A stretch of 64,000 nucleotides of DNA. It comes from an uncultured Clostridia bacterium. GTDB lineage: Bacteria > Bacillota > Clostridia > Christensenellales > UBA1242. The notes beneath the pieces are model-generated. The model did no database searches. It was not told where the DNA came from and saw only the letters and a list, made by a program, of their open reading frames with translations. The position numbers and the translations under genes were made by a program. Below, one piece after another: positions 20,801 to 28,192 of this stretch (positions are counted from its first letter, which is position 1; each line of letters opens with the position of its first letter). The stretch lies in NCBI GenBank assembly GCA_944349905.1, contig CALVNR010000005.1:17672-81671 (forward strand), given 5' to 3'.

Positions 20801-22805
20801 ACAAAACTTTTGCTGAGTTAACCGAAGATGCATACAATGGTTTTGTTACAGTAATGTTTATAGGGTCATCAACCATTTGAGCGACAACAAACTTACCATC
20901 TTGATATTTTCCATCTTCTATTGTTGCAAAATATAATTTAAATTCGCCAGATTCATTTACTTTTAAAATATCGTTAAAAACTTCAATAGGAATCAAATAT
21001 TGACTATTTTCATAAATCCCTGCAAAACTTGTTAAAGCATTAGCTCCAAACAGCTTGACAGCTTCTGCTTTTGCCTCTTCTTCTGCCAATCCGTCAAAAT
21101 AAGCAAAATATTGTACAGTTTTAAAATAATTCTTTTCTGGGATAACTACTTTTCCAGATAAATCAATTTCAGCTGGTTTTGGTTTTGTGCTTGTTGCACT
21201 TTCGTAAATCAATTCACCTTCTATGTTGCTATTTGCAACCCCTTCTGCCCAAGCAATAGGTTCTTCAGTGTATTGTTGAGTTTCAAGATTGATAGTATAT
21301 AATATTGGGGTTTGATCAGAATCGCTAAATAAAGTATAATCGTCAACGCCTTCTTTTAACAAGCCAACGTTAATTTTAATTATTTGATTTATTTTTGTCT
21401 CGTCTGTCAACTCCAATTCCCAACATCCGAAATTTTTGTTTGTTTGATTTTCTTCAAAAACAGCTTTGTAATATGTGACACCATTAATTTCAACTTTTTC
21501 TACTTCCCCACCGTTTACTTTTATGAAAGCGTCTTCTTGGGTTGGATCAATATCGGTATCCCCTAATTTGAAACTTAAAACAACATTTTCAAGAACATTG
21601 TTTAATGTGTTTCCATTTTGAGAAGTAACTGTAACTCCCAAATATTCAGAATCTTCTTCTTGTTCATTTTTATTAATGAAAATATTTAATGGAATTCTAT
21701 CGTATAAAACAAACTTTTGATTTTGTTTTGAAACTGTAAACGATTTTATGTCTGCTTGAACAATATCAAATTTTGTAATATTGGTTAAAACAGCATCTGG
21801 ATTTTCTTGTCCAAAAGTTGAAAATTGCCTTATGTATTCATTATAGATGTTTGCAAAATTCGTCTCTTCATAGCCTTTATCTAAAACTGCTTGTTTTATT
21901 GTTTTATAAGTTTTTGAATCTTTTGCAGTAAAACTTTCTACAATCCCACCTGTAAACAAAGTACCTGCATAAAATTCAACAGATTCGCCACTTGTATATG
22001 ATGCTGAAACATTAGTGTCGTTTTGCACTCCTCCGAGTTGATAAAAAGATGTTTTTTCTTCTTCTTTATTACAAAAAACATATCTGCTTTCATAAGGATA
22101 GAATTCTGTTTTAGCATAGAAATATTCTTCTTCTACAACATTTACAACATCATTTGCATCTGCTTTTATTTCATCGCCATTGACATCTATTAAAATTGTT
22201 TCTGTCTTATAAACAGGTGTATCCACTGCAATTCTTAATGAAATAGTATAAGGAACACCACTATCTAATTTTGCAGTTGCTGTAACAACAGAAATACCAC
22301 CTGTTATCCAGTCTTGAATTGATTCGCCATTTGCAAATGTATAATTTTTAGTATTTGCAGTAACAGTAAATGGAACGCCTATTTCAACTGTTTGTGGAAT
22401 AGTTATAACACCGTTACTAATAGTACCTTTTTCATTGTCTGTTGTGATAGTTGTTCCATCAACATAATCTAATTCAAAATCGTTAAAAATAGAAGTGTAT
22501 GAAAAACCAAGGTTAACTTTTTTTGAAGTAATATCTTGAGTTGTAGATGTGATTGTAAGTTCAAATGTTTTGCTTGCAATTTCAAGAGTATTATTATCCG
22601 AATTGTAGTCTGGATTTTTTGACTGATCAAAAGATATATTGTTTGGCAAAATTTGGTCTTGTTTATTTAAACCACCACCTAAATATATTCCAAGAATAGC
22701 CATACCGACAATAAAAGCCAGTGATGAAATAATCACTGCTATTGTCTTTCCTACGCCCCATCTTTTTACATGAACTTTTTCTTTGTTTTTGTCTTTCTTT
22801 TTCAT
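11883..22805 (-). CDS. Giant membrane-anchored surface protein (3640 aa)
   Basis: The protein starts with a Lys-rich cytosolic stretch and one transmembrane segment (about residues 17-45) without an obvious cleavage site, so it is probably anchored by its N-terminus with the rest outside. The exterior of about 3590 residues is rich in Asn, Thr, Ser, Ile and Tyr, almost free of Cys, and made of beta-strand-like segments typical of Ig-like adhesin modules. Near the C-terminus (about 3320-3583) three related units of about 80 residues recur, with cores LPANTSATL, VPIGTKSIV and IPANTTFTL, each followed by an IxLEN-type strand; units 1 and 3 also share a DIVGN stretch. No LPXTG motif is visible. 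The ATG has AGGAG and a good promoter. Function is not known; adhesion or matrix is a guess. Confidence 0.7.
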   Translation of the reverse strand: MKKKDKNKEKVHVKRWGVGKTIAVIISSLAFIVGMAILGIYLGGGLNKQDQILPNNISFDQSKNPDYNSDNNTLEIASKTFELTITSTTQDITSKKVNLGFSYTSIFNDFELDYVDGTTITTDNEKGTISNGVITIPQTVEIGVPFTVTANTKNYTFANGESIQDWITGGISVVTATAKLDSGVPYTISLRIAVDTPVYKTETILIDVNGDEIKADANDVVNVVEEEYFYAKTEFYPYESRYVFCNKEEEKTSFYQLGGVQNDTNVSASYTSGESVEFYAGTLFTGGIVESFTAKDSKTYKTIKQAVLDKGYEETNFANIYNEYIRQFSTFGQENPDAVLTNITKFDIVQADIKSFTVSKQNQKFVLYDRIPLNIFINKNEQEEDSEYLGVTVTSQNGNTLNNVLENVVLSFKLGDTDIDPTQEDAFIKVNGGEVEKVEINGVTYYKAVFEENQTNKNFGCWELELTDETKINQIIKINVGLLKEGVDDYTLFSDSDQTPILYTINLETQQYTEEPIAWAEGVANSNIEGELIYESATSTKPKPAEIDLSGKVVIPEKNYFKTVQYFAYFDGLAEEEAKAEAVKLFGANALTSFAGIYENSQYLIPIEVFNDILKVNESGEFKLYFATIEDGKYQDGKFVVAQMVDDPINITVTKPLYASSVNSAKVLYAVKDVETPENTNYVEITETKYLPTKTDAQKQKIKIEFSVNDDSRQVFYDKFNLLDEFGQRLIQLKIYSNEIVNDEDRTKYDITDYFTEFNIDTSRIIDEGILSFELTADPNYTTQEELEIACVGLKYQNLNWDFKEVYGIGGKIVLYTPTASTVDFESENENLFDYPVTVKMDLNDLGDFDQTITVNGNVPITDVAEFKKLYSVVVIDQHGNSETLKNSWYFKSLNSDEIEENKVLTISEDKQDYSFTQSGSVKLVVCSGNVQSTKGILFDITTQGITKITIDKSNDPNNSSPNEEIYSSSNESINVMPSSAAVEKYGMKGTEIYLNKLIKFYVGEAENQEYTNVSYKFHYTYDESVLGDIITVEHDESNSISKLTINNNFNKDHIITFEIKDSAGAVSFTLYLTIKANSSVSASDRMEGFANEELTINSSITYTYTKKSTDGTTNEKNFPTSLTSGRYASGTYYVVPQENSNLYILSEDKTDAVGELTGGKIKFYHFVKDEEKSFTVIFQPEAENQYATSYQITFNISRNLELDQLTDEISVFESENINLANFASIKESDGSEASNINSTYTLPVGTTNYLTESSDGFVIANNIRFGYGQSKLAQTVNVTVTNSNNPDDNTTFTFTINIVLPDGFYNNLANSFNANTDSEGEALTPSHQIAGTNEYSYLVFEKGKRYFYNTISFNNNNYTIAPMYNDEVANINLSSYYKIDSGITYTNNTNNLLLGFENDKIYTYIDFSFEGKKVYVAVPTIISQIGTTFVNYKDKDPVYSLKYSLMSVDELYTSQIYNLISAGEKQAISDIINIKNASTVTINENSISSSTGIISLPSSLFKGYDSNYIYINNLSSYYSNGYLGISITLKTANAEKTFNYLFKVNSNVEVGEPNYPYNGDAEYLEIATGRNRTLELDKVFGQDTLKNGEKRFNITGENVTDLVFEDTISYVKVSGVQGNLTTPEQWNTYIQFNSITTENGQTVIKYDLNTTNKLEFVVIRNYCGGTENDRLSVVGGVISYKFILNDIRNYSVEVYKGDEYQDEVNKNGTYDWNINNWNQSTSTTTISATGESRTDGISFYLIDGDGTTQYNLMQFNLNDQDGWNIITNEDGTISAKNTDETLTFTFNYNSSNNFVEDNFAVTYPEYLDKDYSFVGTLYAPTGKIATINFTFKADAQFNEGIKEHLGGQDVALSDIFTIKTSKSSTITNFSCEVVESDIKDFIQISGNKLQLASVLTEVQGYITFKVTWMDNGENREYTFTINDFKITPNLTPSSEQTINNIIAGQEVENTLLGELESIYSDITYSWNINSTYGNAIAQESMSATDASSFKIKTLQVASTTTVSINVTIKATPNYAITLENGASPTYTEKVIVVTLIIEPSLKLTANYPQPNSEVLKKEYIENETIFTDFEQDFLNSSAVFATASRVSVEYAKLDIDSNKIIYTSKTNGITIQSKRVTISSLENAIVEQNGNSLKLNSEIVLTGAPITFKRGSGGAGKVTLTISYNNVVKDYYIEILDSVFSISINKATNNANASSNEYETIYVDKTNAKGLFAKNRMLKTTISSGASSGDYYVFLQEKENSENVQISNVLNLSSTFIDNNKGKTVYLDLGLTDLDSIEKYNIYVWNDANYQLAESKITAVENKVKAIFDYLITNKLSEDKFSSLFVTDSTILTSRIVLSYYDKEIAYDKYINDLTYGSDEKLTDFEINANSDSLGQEQTLSGFEFTFSNGSNKETKSFIETYIYMADIDIQVSYLAENNGSVTFVVKDPKNMVEAFNITRKSTNELIQKDEMISSGASFTLTSSDNDVVGSNNLKYLMISAKTSNLNTNIVYDYEITANGASNDGNYVNLNLVYKIGNFEKTFALRAYVVSDYEIYHGSATQTTYKEEGKFISNINSSLQIKEENISSENNEIYEDIVIAGTNELAYLSVIHANDRTSERSVSAFNYTLEEKVTIEDKTYNIENNVTSKLNFGQNLEQNDWTKTSNVWKWNKGTNTDLILQGVKIVNFGTQYYRLVAEDGYGYKFYVYFEIISSDGSEPSIANNNLNLTEGEEVAFGAQYTLLNVATGESSTSGDVTTTKLNINASTVEPDGFSGNDAGKQVIKIQNLQAWGFDNDYAGDAKYFRIDNANNKYEPNVVDNTTYLLANADQDEKYLSLPNFKDVTIDSITYYYNGVNVGERNYVSDNGISSSSNLVHVKNIYKTPSDCKITLPTIDSDKTWIYGAGNSVTLTMVVSLKYNKDSEGSNIEYFEMSKTITLSKTSQISPIYTEISDNTTFNIADYIKVTDSTAATTDNEITGYTIYDDTLAVAVQGLKYETFALYDVSNINSYKNQTEINLTSNFAVGDTIVIDSKPEKATISYNGKEVTSYFKYVDGVNELNVSLSDTTNGTITLAKARLVEVDNGGNNYEKLYYISISEKFGSVLTSGTFKIKDVSGYGTFYYGNQEVGSDLFAIASITQDAVRVSSFRDLKYDNNSSSKEAQYYVISWGEKSYRYSHTFNVSGTFKSIETHYDDYNYTLPKVYNCEIPVYTWAENITYSQVENGIVASGKPFTNYNGNNLYFVITSDSGTGGTGLATIDNKTGAITLKEGFDENHYATVEIYQKVSGIDGTYNQIDDVSQMKKMAIISLALGEQTVYEKTSGVQFALSDIGVLAGKELYENSTVNITLPANTSATLVSKNGDVAINQKRLENSSREEKVLQLTISEILGNQILTNISNLTLELIDIVGNSEGIDFTITNSQIVSSDGQFNQNINLSADLSTETTLTVPIGTKSIVVYDGENLLNTITLENATTSEESKVYTYQALLGESGYNGRFITIKYLNEEGLVITNEDVEIFQTIDLIDNAGKISLTIPANTTFTLNIKDENGDIVNSIAIENSTGAEMVKEISYIDLLKVSEEENLNILNISLTLSDIVGNETGITLGTIIWNSISQETLTINDWGKNEEFRYVSKTYYEKDNGDGTYTLTPVIVYYKILKQTI

Positions 22806-22837
22806 ACATTTCTCCTAAAAGATTTCAACTCAATTAC

Positions 22838-22866
22838 ATTATAAATTTTTAAAGAAAAAAAAGCAA
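22838..22866 (-). promoter_or_regulatory. Promoter of the 3640-aa surface-protein gene
   Basis: On the minus strand TTGCTT (22861-22866) and TATAAT (22838-22843) are 17 nt apart, about 33 nt upstream of the ATG. The leader holds an AGGAG site. Confidence 0.7.
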
Positions 22867-23190
22867 ACAAATTTTACCTTTTGTTAATTATATTATAAAT
22901 ATAAATAAAAAAAATATTTACTTTTTAAATGTCAAAAAATTAAATGTCAAAAAACTTGCAAAGTAATAAATTTTGAACTATTTTTTTCTTAAATTTTTAA
23001 AGGGAAATAATTATTTTTTTGTTTTATAAAATAATTTTAAATTTAAAAAAATATATTTTTTATTAAATTTTTGTATTTTTTTTGTTAATTATTATTATTT
23101 TTTTTATTTTTTATTATTTTTTTATTAATTTTTATAATATTTTGATTTTTATTTTTGATTTTTATTTTATTTTATACTTCACTGTTTTGA
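22867..23190. other. Extremely AT-rich intergenic region with phased T-tracts
   Basis: This stretch between two divergent genes has almost no G or C. T-tracts of 4-8 bases recur with centres near 23058, 23070, 23080, 23101, 23110, 23120, 23131 and 23141, roughly one DNA helical turn apart. No gene is visible. Such sequence is expected to be intrinsically curved. Confidence 0.5.
22925..22954 (+). repeat. 15-bp tandem repeat (two copies)
   Basis: TTAAATGTCAAAAAA occurs twice back to back in the intergenic region. It may be a simple duplication or a pair of binding sites; nothing else supports a role. Confidence 0.6.
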
Positions 23191-23219
23191 TTGACAAAGC
23201 AATAATGTTATATTATACT
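23191..23219 (+). promoter_or_regulatory. Promoter of the ABC-F gene
   Basis: TTGACA (23191-23196) and TATACT (23214-23219) are 17 nt apart, 35 nt before the ATG of the ABC-F gene. Confidence 0.85.
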
Positions 23220-23254
23220 TTTAAAGATTAAAATATTGATTATAGGAGAAAAAT

Positions 23255-24835
23255 ATGATTCAAGTTTCAAATGTTTCACTTGCTTTTGGTAGCAGAACTT
23301 TATACAAAGATGTTAACTTAAAATTTTCAAAAGGAAATTGCTATGGTATAATTGGCGCAAATGGTGCAGGCAAATCTACATTTTTAAAAATTTTAACTGG
23401 CGAATTAGAACCTAATACAGGTGAAGTAATTATTACGCCAGGAGAAAGAATGAGTGTCCTTGCTCAAAATCAAAACGCATATGATGACCAAACTATTTTA
23501 AATACCGTTTTGCTCGGTCATAAAAAACTAATGGAGATTCAAAAAGAAAAAGATGAATTATACGCAAAACCTGACTTTTCCGAAGAAGATGGCATAAGAG
23601 CAGGCGAACTTGAAACTCAATTTGCAGAACTCGGTGGTTGGGAAGCAGAAAGTGAAGCAAAATCTTTGCTTCAAAGTATTGGTCTTGATGAAAGTTATTA
23701 TGACAATATAATGGGAGATACCGACCCTAAAATCAAAGTAAAAGTACTGCTTGCACAGGCACTATTTGGCAATCCCGATATACTTGTTTTGGACGAACCA
23801 ACAAACAACTTAGACTTTAAAACAGTAAGATGGCTTGAAAACTTTTTGCTTGATTTTGAAAATACTGTTATTATAGTATCTCACAATAGACACTTTTTAA
23901 ATAAAGTGTGCACTCATATTTGCGATGTTGATTATGGCAAAATCAATATGTTCATAGGAAACTACGATTTCTGGTATGAGTCAAGCCAACTTATATTAAG
24001 ACAAATGAAAGACCAAAATAAAAAAGCAGAACAACGAGCAAAAGAGCTTAAAGATTTCATCGCAAGATTTGCTGCTAATGCTTCAAAATCAAAACAAGCA
24101 ACAAGCAGAAAGAAGGAACTTGAACGCCTTACTATTGAAGATATAAAACCATCTTCTAGAAAATATCCTTATATAAACTTTGAATTCACACAAGAAATTG
24201 GTAAAGAAGTTGTTAAAGTTGAAGGGTTAAGCAAAAAAGGAATGTTCAATAAACTAAACTTCAACATAGAAAAAGGACAAAAAGTAGTATTTTTTGCAAA
24301 AAATAGTCAAATTTTAACTACTTTATTCAATATTATTTTAGGAAAAGAAAAACAAGATAGTGGAAATGTATTTGTAGGTAAAACAATAAAACTTACATCT
24401 TTACCACAAAACAACAACGAATACTTTGACAATGTTCACCTTTCTCTTGTTGACTGGTTAAGACAATTCTCAAAAGACCAAAATGAAACTTACATCCGTT
24501 CTTGGCTAGGAAGAATGCTTTTTACAGGTGAAGAAAATATGAAAGAGGCTTGCGTGTTGTCTGGTGGTGAAAAAGTAAGATGTATGCTTGCAAAAATGAT
24601 GCTGGAACAAGGAAATACAATTATACTTGATGAACCTACAAACCACTTAGACCTTGAAAGTATAACAGCATTAAATAAAGGCATGCAAAATTTTAAAGGA
24701 ACTTTACTTTTCTCAACACACGACCAAGAAATCATTGAAACGGTTGCCGATAGAATAATAGAAATAATTGATGAAGACCATTATATTGATTACACAGGAA
24801 CATTTGAAGAATACACTCAAAAATATAACAAATAA
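23255..24835 (+). CDS. ABC-F family ATPase (YbiT/YkpA-like)
   Basis: ABC-F proteins are soluble twin-cassette ATPases that act on ribosomes, as translation factors or antibiotic-protection proteins. The 526-aa product has Walker A GANGAGKST (34-42) and Walker B LVLDEPTNNLD in cassette 1. A charged linker (about 240-300, KDQNKKAEQRAKELKDF) follows, and cassette 2 has LSGGEKVR and IILDEPTNHLD. Cassette 1 lacks a normal LSGGQ (DPKIKVKVLLAQALFG), and cassette 2 has a degenerate Walker A (FFAKNSQILTT). As I recall, both features are usual in the YbiT/YkpA subgroup. It stands alone with its own promoter and terminator. A housekeeping role is more likely than resistance, because no resistance context is present. 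Confidence 0.9.
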   Translation: MIQVSNVSLAFGSRTLYKDVNLKFSKGNCYGIIGANGAGKSTFLKILTGELEPNTGEVIITPGERMSVLAQNQNAYDDQTILNTVLLGHKKLMEIQKEKDELYAKPDFSEEDGIRAGELETQFAELGGWEAESEAKSLLQSIGLDESYYDNIMGDTDPKIKVKVLLAQALFGNPDILVLDEPTNNLDFKTVRWLENFLLDFENTVIIVSHNRHFLNKVCTHICDVDYGKINMFIGNYDFWYESSQLILRQMKDQNKKAEQRAKELKDFIARFAANASKSKQATSRKKELERLTIEDIKPSSRKYPYINFEFTQEIGKEVVKVEGLSKKGMFNKLNFNIEKGQKVVFFAKNSQILTTLFNIILGKEKQDSGNVFVGKTIKLTSLPQNNNEYFDNVHLSLVDWLRQFSKDQNETYIRSWLGRMLFTGEENMKEACVLSGGEKVRCMLAKMMLEQGNTIILDEPTNHLDLESITALNKGMQNFKGTLLFSTHDQEIIETVADRIIEIIDEDHYIDYTGTFEEYTQKYNK

Positions 24836-24865
24836 AAATAAAAAGGCATAAGCCTTTTTATTTTT
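24835..24865. terminator. Bidirectional terminator between convergent genes
   Basis: A perfect 13-bp stem AAAATAAAAAGGC/GCCTTTTTATTTT with a 4-nt loop serves the ABC-F gene on the plus strand and overlaps the end of the gene on the minus strand. Confidence 0.88.
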
Positions 24866-25328
24866 GATATTCATCATAAAAGTTATCTTCTTTATATTCT
24901 CCAAAAATTGCATATTCTTCTAGTTTTTCATTTAATATTTTTATAAACTCTGCATTTACTCTTTCTTTAAAAATATCTAGATTACTCGCAGGTTTAAAAA
25001 GTTTTTCTATTACTACAAATGCTTTATGACAGATAGGATTGTTCATATTATTACTCAAAACTTTGCAATACTCTGCATCTTTATGAAGATAAATATAATA
25101 ATCCCCTCTTTTTGAACTTTTTAATTTTGCAAAAACACCATGGCAAAAATAATCATAATTTAATTTATCAAATGGATGTGGAAAATTTTTATCGTTACGT
25201 AAAAATAATTTACCCCAAAAAAGATTTTCTGTACTGATACCTTTGTGCAGAAAGTTTGCAACTTTTTTTAAGCATCCTGCTAGATCCATCTTTGTTTGTA
25301 GAAATAAGACGTTATTCTTTACTCCCAT
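24858..25328 (-). CDS. Hypothetical protein, probably leaderless (156 aa)
   Basis: The reading frame extends further upstream, but the ATG at 25328 is preferred. An extended -10 box (TGCTATAAT) ends six bases before it, with TTGCAT at 17-nt spacing, so transcription should start on the ATG itself. The product (MGVKNNVLFLQTKMDLAG...) is soluble and has five cysteines (CLKK, FCHG, YCKV, ICHK among them) plus aromatic residues. Its C-terminal end is acidic. It has no signal peptide or transmembrane segment. I do not recognise a family. It is divergent from the gene starting at 25494. Confidence 0.55.
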   Translation of the reverse strand: MGVKNNVLFLQTKMDLAGCLKKVANFLHKGISTENLFWGKLFLRNDKNFPHPFDKLNYDYFCHGVFAKLKSSKRGDYYIYLHKDAEYCKVLSNNMNNPICHKAFVVIEKLFKPASNLDIFKERVNAEFIKILNEKLEEYAIFGEYKEDNFYDEYQK

Positions 25329-25334
25329 ACATAA

Positions 25335-25363
25335 ATTATAGCATAAATCAAAAAAAAATGCAA
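25335..25363 (-). promoter_or_regulatory. Promoter giving a leaderless transcript
   Basis: TTGCAT (25358-25363), a 17-nt spacer and TATAAT (25335-25340) with an extended TG, read on the minus strand. Only six bases separate the -10 from the ATG. Confidence 0.7.
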
Positions 25364-25443
25364 ATTTGTTATTTTTGTAAAACGTAAAATGTTGTTGATA
25401 AAAAATCAAAACAATATTTTTTTCGTTTTTTTCAACTTTTCTA

Positions 25444-25472
25444 TTTACAACAACCATTTCTTATGATATATT
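25444..25472 (+). promoter_or_regulatory. Promoter of the gene at 25494
   Basis: TTTACA (25444-25449) and TATATT (25467-25472) are 17 nt apart, followed by AAAGGAG and the ATG. Confidence 0.6.
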
Positions 25473-25493
25473 ATATTGGCAAAAGGAGAAAAA

Positions 25494-26252
25494 ATGTATC
25501 ATTACAATTTTGACGAAAGTTTTTTAATAAGAAAAAATAATCTTACCAAAGAAGAAATGCTAGAAGCTATTAACAAACTTCTTGGTTTGATAAACAAACA
25601 AACTGGCGAATATGCAATAAATCAACATTTGATTTGGAGAAGATATGATAGTTGGGAAGATATAAAAAAAGGAATGTTTAACAACGGTTTATATGTAAGA
25701 ACTGTCGGTCTAGCTTCAACTTCTATAATAACAGGCAATACAAAAAATATTACTCCAACAGATGTTTTATCTTACAGTTATGCAACAAGAGTTAATTCTG
25801 GAAAAACAAATGCTGGTTTTGTTATTCCTCTTTCATTTACAGATGAAAAGGGAAGAAAAATAAATCTTGCATTGGACAAAGAACATGCCGTAATTCCTTG
25901 GGACGAAGGCAAAATGTGTTCAATTTTAGATTTCATTTTATTAAATAAAAGTTATTTAAGCAATACATACACACTATTTATATTTGAGATTAATCCAAAT
26001 GAAAATATTTATAATTATAGAATAAACAAAAAAGCTTTTCCTTTTTTATCTGATGAAGAAAAACAAAAACATTTTTATGAATTATCAAAATTGGTAAAAA
26101 ACATATTGGTTAAAAAATATAAAGTATTAACCGAAGAAGAATATGATAACGCAAAAGATATAAATCCCTATATTGAACAATTGATTGCAGATGAATATGA
26201 AAAGGTAAAGGATACACTATTTTCAGATCCTATTTATTGGGAAGAACCTTAA
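25494..26252 (+). CDS. Hypothetical protein (252 aa)
   Basis: The ATG at 25494 is chosen because AAAGGAG lies 6 nt upstream; an in-frame TTG further up would cover that site. The product is soluble with no membrane segment. It has a helical start (KNNLTKEEMLEAINKLLGLI), a central beta-rich part (VRTVGLASTSIITGNTKNI, GFVIPLSFTDEKGRKINLAL) and a C-terminal helical acidic part ending WEEP. I cannot place it in a family. The neighbours give no clue beyond the divergent hypothetical gene. It is followed by its own terminator. Confidence 0.65.
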   Translation: MYHYNFDESFLIRKNNLTKEEMLEAINKLLGLINKQTGEYAINQHLIWRRYDSWEDIKKGMFNNGLYVRTVGLASTSIITGNTKNITPTDVLSYSYATRVNSGKTNAGFVIPLSFTDEKGRKINLALDKEHAVIPWDEGKMCSILDFILLNKSYLSNTYTLFIFEINPNENIYNYRINKKAFPFLSDEEKQKHFYELSKLVKNILVKKYKVLTEEEYDNAKDINPYIEQLIADEYEKVKDTLFSDPIYWEEP

Positions 26253-26281
26253 AAACATATAGATTACGCTATATGTTTTTT
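26251..26281 (+). terminator. Terminator of the gene at 25494
   Basis: An AAACATATAG/CTATATGTTT stem with a 6-nt loop is followed by T6. Confidence 0.85.
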
Positions 26282-26337
26282 GTTTCTAAATAAACAATTT
26301 GATAAATTATTCATAAAATGCAGTGTAAGGAGATTTT

Positions 26338-27504
26338 ATGTTTAATTTAAAATTATGTTGCAACAATAATTTTCTTAATAGATATAATTCTCAGTGGAGA
26401 TATTATAACAACTCAACTGGGTCAATCGGTCCTACTGGGCCTTTAGGACCTGCCGGCCCACAAGGTGAAAGAGGATTGCAGGGACCAACTGGACCAACTG
26501 GACCAACCGGTTCTACTGGCGCAACCGGCCCTACTGGGCCGACAGGTTTACAAGGAGAACAAGGAGTTACTGGACCTACTGGTCCTACAGGAGCCACTGG
26601 GCCTTCTGGACGAGATGGTGGACCAACTGGGCCTACGGGGCCTACTGGTCCAACAGGTCCAACTGGGGCAAATGGTATAACTGGTCCTACTGGACCTGCG
26701 GGAATTTCTGGTCCTACGGGGCCTACGGGACAAAATGGGGCTGTCGGGCCTACCGGAGCAATTGGTGCAACTGGCCCTACGGGTCCCGCAAACTTTACAA
26801 GTGTAAATCCTTATCAACTATATGTAAGAAGTGGGACAATTGGTGGAACAGGAGCTCAAAATAACCCATTGCCTGCAATTGAAGATGCGTTGGATATAAT
26901 TCAAAATGGCGGTTTTATTTATGTGGAAGATGGTTTTTACCCAGTAAGTGAAACTATAACTTTATCTAAAAACAATATTACTATAAAAGGATTACCTAAT
27001 TCCGTAATTTATTTAACTGCCAGTGTCCCTGCCCTTTTAATAACAGGAAATGGAAATGTTGTTGAAGGTTTAACTTTTACAAGCGACAATCCTTATCCTG
27101 TTGAATTTATTCAAGTAGGTGGAAATAACAATAAAATATCTCAAAATATTATTTATGGCCCTGTTCAGGCAGGCTCGTCGGATACATGGATTGTTAATAG
27201 AGGTATAGTTATACAAAATAGCATCACAAATACATGGATGGATGACAATATTATTTATTCCTTAAGACAATGCGGTTATTTAAATCCAAACTCAACAGGT
27301 TATGCTACACACAATGTTTGCTTTAACACGCGGGGTTGGGTTGTAGACCAAGCATTTTTTCAATTTTCAGGAAACTCGTGGGGAAGTCCAGCAAATGCAG
27401 TTGATATTGCACTACTTTCAGGAACAACATCTGGCGTTCCATATGATTCTATTTCGCAGTTACAATCAAATAATGCTAATGCAAATATTAGTGATCAAAG
27501 ATAA
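26338..27504 (+). CDS. Collagen-like protein with C-terminal beta-helix domain
   Basis: Residues about 27-152 are Gly-X-Y triplets, mostly GPT, as in bacterial collagen-like proteins such as the Bacillus exosporium filament protein BclA. Residues about 155-388 look like a right-handed parallel beta-helix, with stretches such as [36 protein letters not shown] and [14 protein letters not shown]. The short N-terminus ([12 protein letters not shown]) has a Cys pair and no signal peptide, like several exosporium proteins that are made in the mother cell. One extra Gly (GRDGGPT) breaks the triplet register. GC content is far higher in the repeat than in the surroundings, because of Gly/Pro codons. 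A spore- or cell-surface filament is an inference. SD AAGGAG and a strong terminator are present. Confidence 0.85.
   Translation: MFNLKLCCNNNFLNRYNSQWRYYNNSTGSIGPTGPLGPAGPQGERGLQGPTGPTGPTGSTGATGPTGPTGLQGEQGVTGPTGPTGATGPSGRDGGPTGPTGPTGPTGPTGANGITGPTGPAGISGPTGPTGQNGAVGPTGAIGATGPTGPANFTSVNPYQLYVRSGTIGGTGAQNNPLPAIEDALDIIQNGGFIYVEDGFYPVSETITLSKNNITIKGLPNSVIYLTASVPALLITGNGNVVEGLTFTSDNPYPVEFIQVGGNNNKISQNIIYGPVQAGSSDTWIVNRGIVIQNSITNTWMDDNIIYSLRQCGYLNPNSTGYATHNVCFNTRGWVVDQAFFQFSGNSWGSPANAVDIALLSGTTSGVPYDSISQLQSNNANANISDQR
26426..26791 (+). repeat. Gly-Pro-Thr triplet-coding repeat
   Basis: About 40 copies of a 9-bp-like unit (GGT/GGA-CCT/CCA-ACT/ACG and variants) encode the collagen-like rod. Synonymous codons vary between copies, so the repeat is an old array rather than a recent slippage product. 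Confidence 0.85.
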
Positions 27505-27532
27505 AAAAACTTTGCATATGCAAAGTTTTTTT
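27504..27532 (+). terminator. Terminator of the collagen-like gene
   Basis: A self-complementary CTTTGCATATGCAAAG stem flanked by A7 and T7 runs lies between the collagen-like gene and convergent rnhB. Confidence 0.85.
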
Positions 27533-27534
27533 AT

Positions 27535-28128
27535 CTATCTTTTATTTATAAAATTTTTTATAAACGTTTTGCGATGGACTGGACAAAATCCATATTTCTT
27601 TAAATTTTCAATATGCTCTTTGGTGCCATAGCCCTTATGCTTTCCAAAATTATATTGAGGATATTGTTTGTCAATTTTTTGCATTAAATTATCTCTATAA
27701 ACTTTTGCAAGTATTGATGCACATGCAATATTATAACTTAAACTATCGCCTTTTATGATATTTTCTTGTGGAATTTCTGTTTCAATTTTTACAGCATCAA
27801 TCAAAACTATATCAGGTTTGATAGAGAGATTTAACAAAGCTTTTTGCATTCCCTTTTTTGTTGCATTTAAAATATTTATTTCATCTATAACTTTTTCGTC
27901 TATCTCAACTATTGAAAAACTTATAGCATTTTCTAAAATTTTTTCATATAAATATTCTCTTTTCTTTGCTGATAATTTTTTACTATCATTTATTCCTTCA
28001 ATAATTTTTTCTCGTTCAAGTGGCATTACAACACAAGCACAAACAACTGGTCCTGCCAAAGGTCCGCGCCCAGCTTCATCAATACCTGCAATAATTTTTT
28101 TGTTAAATTTTCTTTCATAATCAAGCAT
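27535..28128 (-). CDS. rnhB: Ribonuclease HII
   Basis: RNase HII cuts the RNA strand of RNA-DNA hybrids and removes single ribonucleotides misincorporated in DNA. The 197-aa product carries AGIDEAGRGPLAGPV (residues 14-28) with catalytic Asp17 and Glu18, then VLIDAVKI with Asp111, KGDSLSYNIACASILAKVYRD with a further Asp near 146, and NFGKHKGYGT. All catalytic carboxylates are present and the length is normal. It is preceded by the terminator of the neighbouring gene. Confidence 0.96.
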   Translation of the reverse strand: MLDYERKFNKKIIAGIDEAGRGPLAGPVVCACVVMPLEREKIIEGINDSKKLSAKKREYLYEKILENAISFSIVEIDEKVIDEINILNATKKGMQKALLNLSIKPDIVLIDAVKIETEIPQENIIKGDSLSYNIACASILAKVYRDNLMQKIDKQYPQYNFGKHKGYGTKEHIENLKKYGFCPVHRKTFIKNFINKR

Positions 28129-28152
28129 AAAATTTTACCTTTATTTTATTAT

Positions 28153-28183
28153 AAAAAAGTTGGTAATATTTGCCAACTTTTTT
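28153..28183 (-). terminator. Terminator after the SecB-like gene
   Basis: An AAAAAGTTGG/CCAACTTTTT-type stem with a loop of about 10 nt and T tails lies just past the stop at 28193 and before rnhB. Confidence 0.8.
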
Positions 28184-28192
28184 ATCTTTTTT

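Noticed and set aside
23255-24835. Antibiotic-resistance ABC-F
   Set aside because: The degenerate signature and Walker A sites match the YbiT/YkpA housekeeping group and no resistance neighbours are present.
26403-26817. Pro/Val-rich and Arg/Ser-rich frames opposite the collagen gene
   Set aside because: They are antisense readings of a Gly-Pro-Thr repeat and mirror its codons; no start signals.
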